DNA of 9,029 bases from Ignavibacteriaceae bacterium (GTDB lineage: Bacteria; Bacteroidota; Ignavibacteria; Ignavibacteriales; Ignavibacteriaceae), in NCBI GenBank assembly GCA_031292465.1, contig JARLHB010000371.1:1-9029 (forward strand). Reading direction: 5' to 3'. The translations under genes were made by a program, and so were the position numbers. Shown piece after piece: positions 6,821 to 9,029 of the stretch (positions are counted from its first letter, which is position 1; each line of letters begins with the position of its first letter). The notes beneath the pieces were generated by a model, which saw only the letters and a list, made by a program, of their open reading frames with translations, was not told the DNA's origin and ran no database searches.

Positions 6821-7738
6821 TTGCAAGGGAATTTAATAGAACAGGAAGCCAAAAATTTAATTATTTCATACGGTAGGGCTATCGGTGTAAAAGGATATTA
6901 TTTAACTTCACCCGAAAAAAAACAGTACCATTATGAAATAACAATTAAAGACAAATCGGATTATGTAAAGCTGCTCGTGTATTTTGGTAAGAAGGGGATT
7001 AAGACGATCATTCAAGGAAGCGCAAATTCTGGTTTATATTCCGAAATTAACAAAATAGTATTTGGTGAAACTTTATTTAATATAAGTGAGACGTTAACAG
7101 ATGAACCTGAGCAATACATTGGAACGGATGAATCTGGTAAAGGTGATTATTTTGGGCCATTAGTTATTTGCGGCGTTTATGTTAATAAAGACACTTCTTC
7201 CCGGTTAAAAAGCATCGGAGTCAGAGACAGCAAAGAATTATCCGATATCGCAATTAGAAATATTACTTTAAGAATAAAAGAAATAATCGATAATAACTAT
7301 GACCTGGTAGTTTTAAATCCCGGCAAGTATAATGCCCTGCATGAAAAGACGGGTAATGTAAACAAAATACTTGGCTGGGGGCATGCCAGAGTTCTTAGTA
7401 ATTTGCTTGAAAAGTGTGAAATTAATGAGGCTATCAGCGATAAATTCGGAGATGACAAATATATTCTGAATTCTTTGCCTGAACGGTGGAAGGATATAAA
7501 ACTTCACCAATTGACGAAAGGCGAAAGATATACGGCGGTGGCTGCGGCTTCAATTTTGGCCCGGAACAGATTTTGTGATTGGTTTGATGTTCAAAACAAG
7601 GAACTTGGTTTTGAACTTCCCAAGGGGGCCTCTTCCAGTGTGGAAGAAGCAGCTAAGAAAATAAAAAATAAATTTGGCTTTGATAAGTTAAATGAATTAG
7701 TGAAATTGCACTTTAGAACTACTCTGAAAATTATTTAG
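6821..7738 (+). CDS. rnhC: Ribonuclease HIII
   Basis: This 305-residue enzyme cleaves the RNA strand of RNA-DNA hybrids (EC 3.1.26.4), removing R-loops and primer remnants in the cytoplasm. The N-terminal part (about 1-85) corresponds to the TBP-like substrate-binding domain that distinguishes HIII from HII. The catalytic domain opens with GTDESGKGDYFGPL, giving active-site Asp103 and Glu104; Asp207 and Asp211 (SDKFGD) fit the remaining acidic pair, with the same D-x-x-x-D spacing as recalled for the Bacillus enzyme. The conserved TKGERYTAVAAASILAR segment is present, and the length is normal. The start is awkward: TTG at 6821 directly follows an in-frame TAA (6818-6820), no in-frame ATG or GTG is available before the catalytic core, and the purine-rich AAGGGA at 6825-6830 lies inside the reading frame. 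The phosphofructokinase gene begins 25 bp after the stop, so the two are probably one operon. Confidence 0.93.
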   Translation: MQGNLIEQEAKNLIISYGRAIGVKGYYLTSPEKKQYHYEITIKDKSDYVKLLVYFGKKGIKTIIQGSANSGLYSEINKIVFGETLFNISETLTDEPEQYIGTDESGKGDYFGPLVICGVYVNKDTSSRLKSIGVRDSKELSDIAIRNITLRIKEIIDNNYDLVVLNPGKYNALHEKTGNVNKILGWGHARVLSNLLEKCEINEAISDKFGDDKYILNSLPERWKDIKLHQLTKGERYTAVAAASILARNRFCDWFDVQNKELGFELPKGASSSVEEAAKKIKNKFGFDKLNELVKLHFRTTLKII

Positions 7739-7746
7739 GATAATAT

Positions 7747-7753
7747 AAGGAAA
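7747..7753 (+). promoter_or_regulatory. Ribosome binding site of the phosphofructokinase gene
   Basis: AAGGAAA ends 10 nt before the ATG at 7764, within the 25-bp gap after the RNase HIII stop. It supports both the start and translation from a shared transcript. Confidence 0.65.
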
Positions 7754-7763
7754 TAGAAAAACA

Positions 7764-8864
7764 ATGGTTACATCTTCAAAAGTAAAAAGAATAGGAATAT
7801 TAACGGGCGGCGGAGATTGCCCAGGTTTAAATGCAGTAATTCGCGGTGTTACTAAACCAGCTCAGGATTATGGAATGTCTGTCTTGGGTATTATTGATGG
7901 CTTTGAAGGGCTGGTTGAAGGACGTGCTAAAGAGTTGACTAATGATGATGTTTCGGGAATTTTAGCCCGCGGTGGTACTATTTTAGGCTCTTCAAATAAA
8001 GGAGACCCTTTCCACTGGCCGGAATTAAAAGACGACGGAACTATAGAGATTGTTGACAGGTCAAGCAATGCCTTAAAAAATTACCAGGCATGGAATCTTG
8101 ATGCGCTTATTGCCATTGGCGGAGACGGTACTATGCATATTTGCAAAAAGCTCGGCGAAATGGGAATGAATATGGTCGGTGTGCCTAAAACAATTGATAA
8201 TGACCTTGAAGCTACAGACTTAACATTCGGCCATGACTCGGCAGTGTATATTGTTGCTGAAGCTCTTGACAGGCTTCACACAACTGCTTCATCACATCAC
8301 AGGGTAATTGTTGTGGAAGTAATGGGCAGATATGCCGGGTGGATTGCTTTAAATGGCGGCCTTGCAGGCGGCGCTGATATTATACTTATTCCTGAAATAG
8401 CATTCTCCTGGGAAAAGGTTTATGAAAAAGTTCTTAAACGTGAGTTAATGGGAAAGAAATTCAGCCTTGTTTGTGTTGCTGAAGGCGCTAAATCGCTTGA
8501 CGGGCAATTGATTCTAAAGGGAACCGATATAAAAAGACATGATCCAAACCAATTAGGCGGTATTGGTGAAATTGTTGCCCGGAAAATTGAAGAAAATACT
8601 GAACGGGAAACAAGAGTTACTGTATTAGGCCACGTTCAGCGCGGCGGAAGCCCGACTCCGTTTGACAGGATACTTTCAACTAAGTTTGGATGCTTTGCCA
8701 TAGATTTGGCTGCACGTAAGAAATTCGGAAGAATGGTTGCCCTTAAGGGTAATGACATCAAAAATGTAAGAATAGAAGATGCAATTGCTCATCAAAAGCT
8801 GGTAAAATTAGACAACCAGAATGTAATTGCTGCAAAAGCAGTCGGTATATCATTTGGTGAATAA
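7764..8864 (+). CDS. pfkA: 6-phosphofructokinase, group III / mixed-substrate type
   Basis: This 366-residue cytoplasmic enzyme phosphorylates fructose 6-phosphate to fructose 1,6-bisphosphate. The N terminus has the nucleotide-loop motif GGGDCPGLNAVIRG. By alignment with the E. coli enzyme, with a constant offset of 18 through this section, Asp121-Gly122 correspond to 103-104, Lys142 to 124, catalytic Asp145 to 127, Asp147 to 129, Arg180 to 162, Met187 to 169 and Glu240 to 222. The sugar-phosphate motif GHVQRGGSPTPFDR begins at Gly289. Glycine at the 104 position is associated with ATP use, whereas lysine in PKTIDND is the residue seen in pyrophosphate-dependent and group III enzymes. The E. 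coli Arg72 position appears to be Asn78. The donor, ATP or pyrophosphate, therefore cannot be called from sequence; a pyrophosphate enzyme would be reversible. The length, longer than the roughly 320 residues of E. coli PfkA, fits group III. Confidence 0.93.
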   Translation: MVTSSKVKRIGILTGGGDCPGLNAVIRGVTKPAQDYGMSVLGIIDGFEGLVEGRAKELTNDDVSGILARGGTILGSSNKGDPFHWPELKDDGTIEIVDRSSNALKNYQAWNLDALIAIGGDGTMHICKKLGEMGMNMVGVPKTIDNDLEATDLTFGHDSAVYIVAEALDRLHTTASSHHRVIVVEVMGRYAGWIALNGGLAGGADIILIPEIAFSWEKVYEKVLKRELMGKKFSLVCVAEGAKSLDGQLILKGTDIKRHDPNQLGGIGEIVARKIEENTERETRVTVLGHVQRGGSPTPFDRILSTKFGCFAIDLAARKKFGRMVALKGNDIKNVRIEDAIAHQKLVKLDNQNVIAAKAVGISFGE

Positions 8865-8882
8865 ATTTTTATGCATTTTCCC

Positions 8883-8911
8883 TCAAATTTTCTTTAAGTA
8901 AATTTGATTTT
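8883..8911 (+). terminator. Probable intrinsic terminator of the rnhC-pfkA operon
   Basis: An 8-bp perfect stem (TCAAATTT at 8883-8890, AAATTTGA at 8900-8907) with a 9-nt loop is followed by TTTT at 8908-8911 and begins 18 nt after the phosphofructokinase stop. CCC at 8880-8882 and GGG at 8912-8914 could extend the pairing across the T run. The stem is AT-rich, so it may be a weak terminator alone; a second hairpin follows immediately. Confidence 0.5.
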
Positions 8912-8913
8912 GG

Positions 8914-8941
8914 GAGTGGTTAAATATATATTTGACCACTC
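8914..8941. repeat. 28-nt near-perfect palindrome between pfkA and the tRNA gene
   Basis: GAGTGGT (8914-8920) and ACCACTC (8935-8941) are exact inverted arms around a T/G wobble position and a self-complementary AAATATATATTT core (8922-8933). The whole can fold as one long hairpin or serve as a symmetric protein-binding site. No clean T tract follows on either strand, so it is not a classical intrinsic terminator, though it could back up the one just before it or protect the 3' end of the transcript. Confidence 0.6.
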
Positions 8942-9000
8942 AATTTATAGTTTTCATCTGAAATATTATAAACTGTTCATTGTAAATTTTTAAAACCATT

Positions 9001-9029
9001 GGGGTCGTAGTTCAGTTGGTTAGAACGCC
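9001..9029 (+). tRNA. 5' part of a tRNA gene, probably tRNA-Asp (cut by window edge)
   Basis: The first 29 nt fit a tRNA: a 7-nt acceptor strand GGGGTCG, T8-A9, a D arm with GTTC pairing to GAAC around a loop containing the conserved AGTTGGTTA, then GCC entering the anticodon stem. The anticodon lies outside the window. The TAGTTCAGTTGGTTAGAA sequence followed by GCC is typical of bacterial tRNA-Asp, but isoacceptor identity is an inference. It lies 136 bp after the phosphofructokinase gene, probably as a separate transcription unit. Confidence 0.85.

Noticed and set aside
1..9029. CRISPR array, insertion sequence, phage or defence genes
   Set aside because: No regularly spaced repeats, transposase, integrase, terminal inverted repeats or known defence domains were found in the window.

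Overview
The window is AT-rich bacterial DNA, most likely chromosomal and from the Bacteroidota/Ignavibacteriota/Chlorobiota side of the tree. The evidence is an Oar-type TonB-dependent receptor with a carboxypeptidase-regulatory-like N-terminal domain, a CHASE3-PAS-HisKA_2 kinase with a stand-alone receiver, and an RNase HIII. Purine-rich Shine-Dalgarno sequences precede at least three genes (the receptor, the small secreted protein and the phosphofructokinase). This fits Ignavibacteria-like lineages better than classical Bacteroidetes, but the assignment is an inference.

Layout from left to right. Bases 1-108 hold nothing I recognise. A strong intrinsic terminator (109-144) closes a minus-strand gene for a 1049-residue outer-membrane TonB-dependent receptor (167-3316), which has a clear ribosome binding site and a plausible promoter. 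A 657-bp, very AT-rich gap (3317-3973) separates it from a plus-strand two-component pair: a membrane histidine kinase (3974-5746) and a single-domain response regulator (5838-6230). A small secreted Spy/CpxP-like protein (6281-6625, minus strand) is convergent with the regulator and has its own promoter and ribosome binding site. Divergent from it is a probable operon of RNase HIII (6821-7738) and a group III-like 6-phosphofructokinase (7764-8864) separated by 25 bp. Two tandem hairpins (8883-8941) follow, and the 5' part of a tRNA, probably tRNA-Asp, runs off the right edge from 9001.

How the genes fit together: the kinase and regulator form a sensing phosphorelay whose output is not encoded here, because the regulator has no effector domain. 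The receptor and the small secreted protein act at the envelope, but nothing in the sequence proves that the phosphorelay controls them. The RNase HIII and phosphofructokinase genes are housekeeping functions probably co-transcribed. I see no mobile element, CRISPR array, integrase or defence gene, and no clear sign of a wholly new system. The points most worth checking are the phosphoryl donor of the phosphofructokinase, the two L-x-x-x-Q motifs of the secreted protein, the cysteine cluster in the receiver, and two genes with TTG as the only canonical start.
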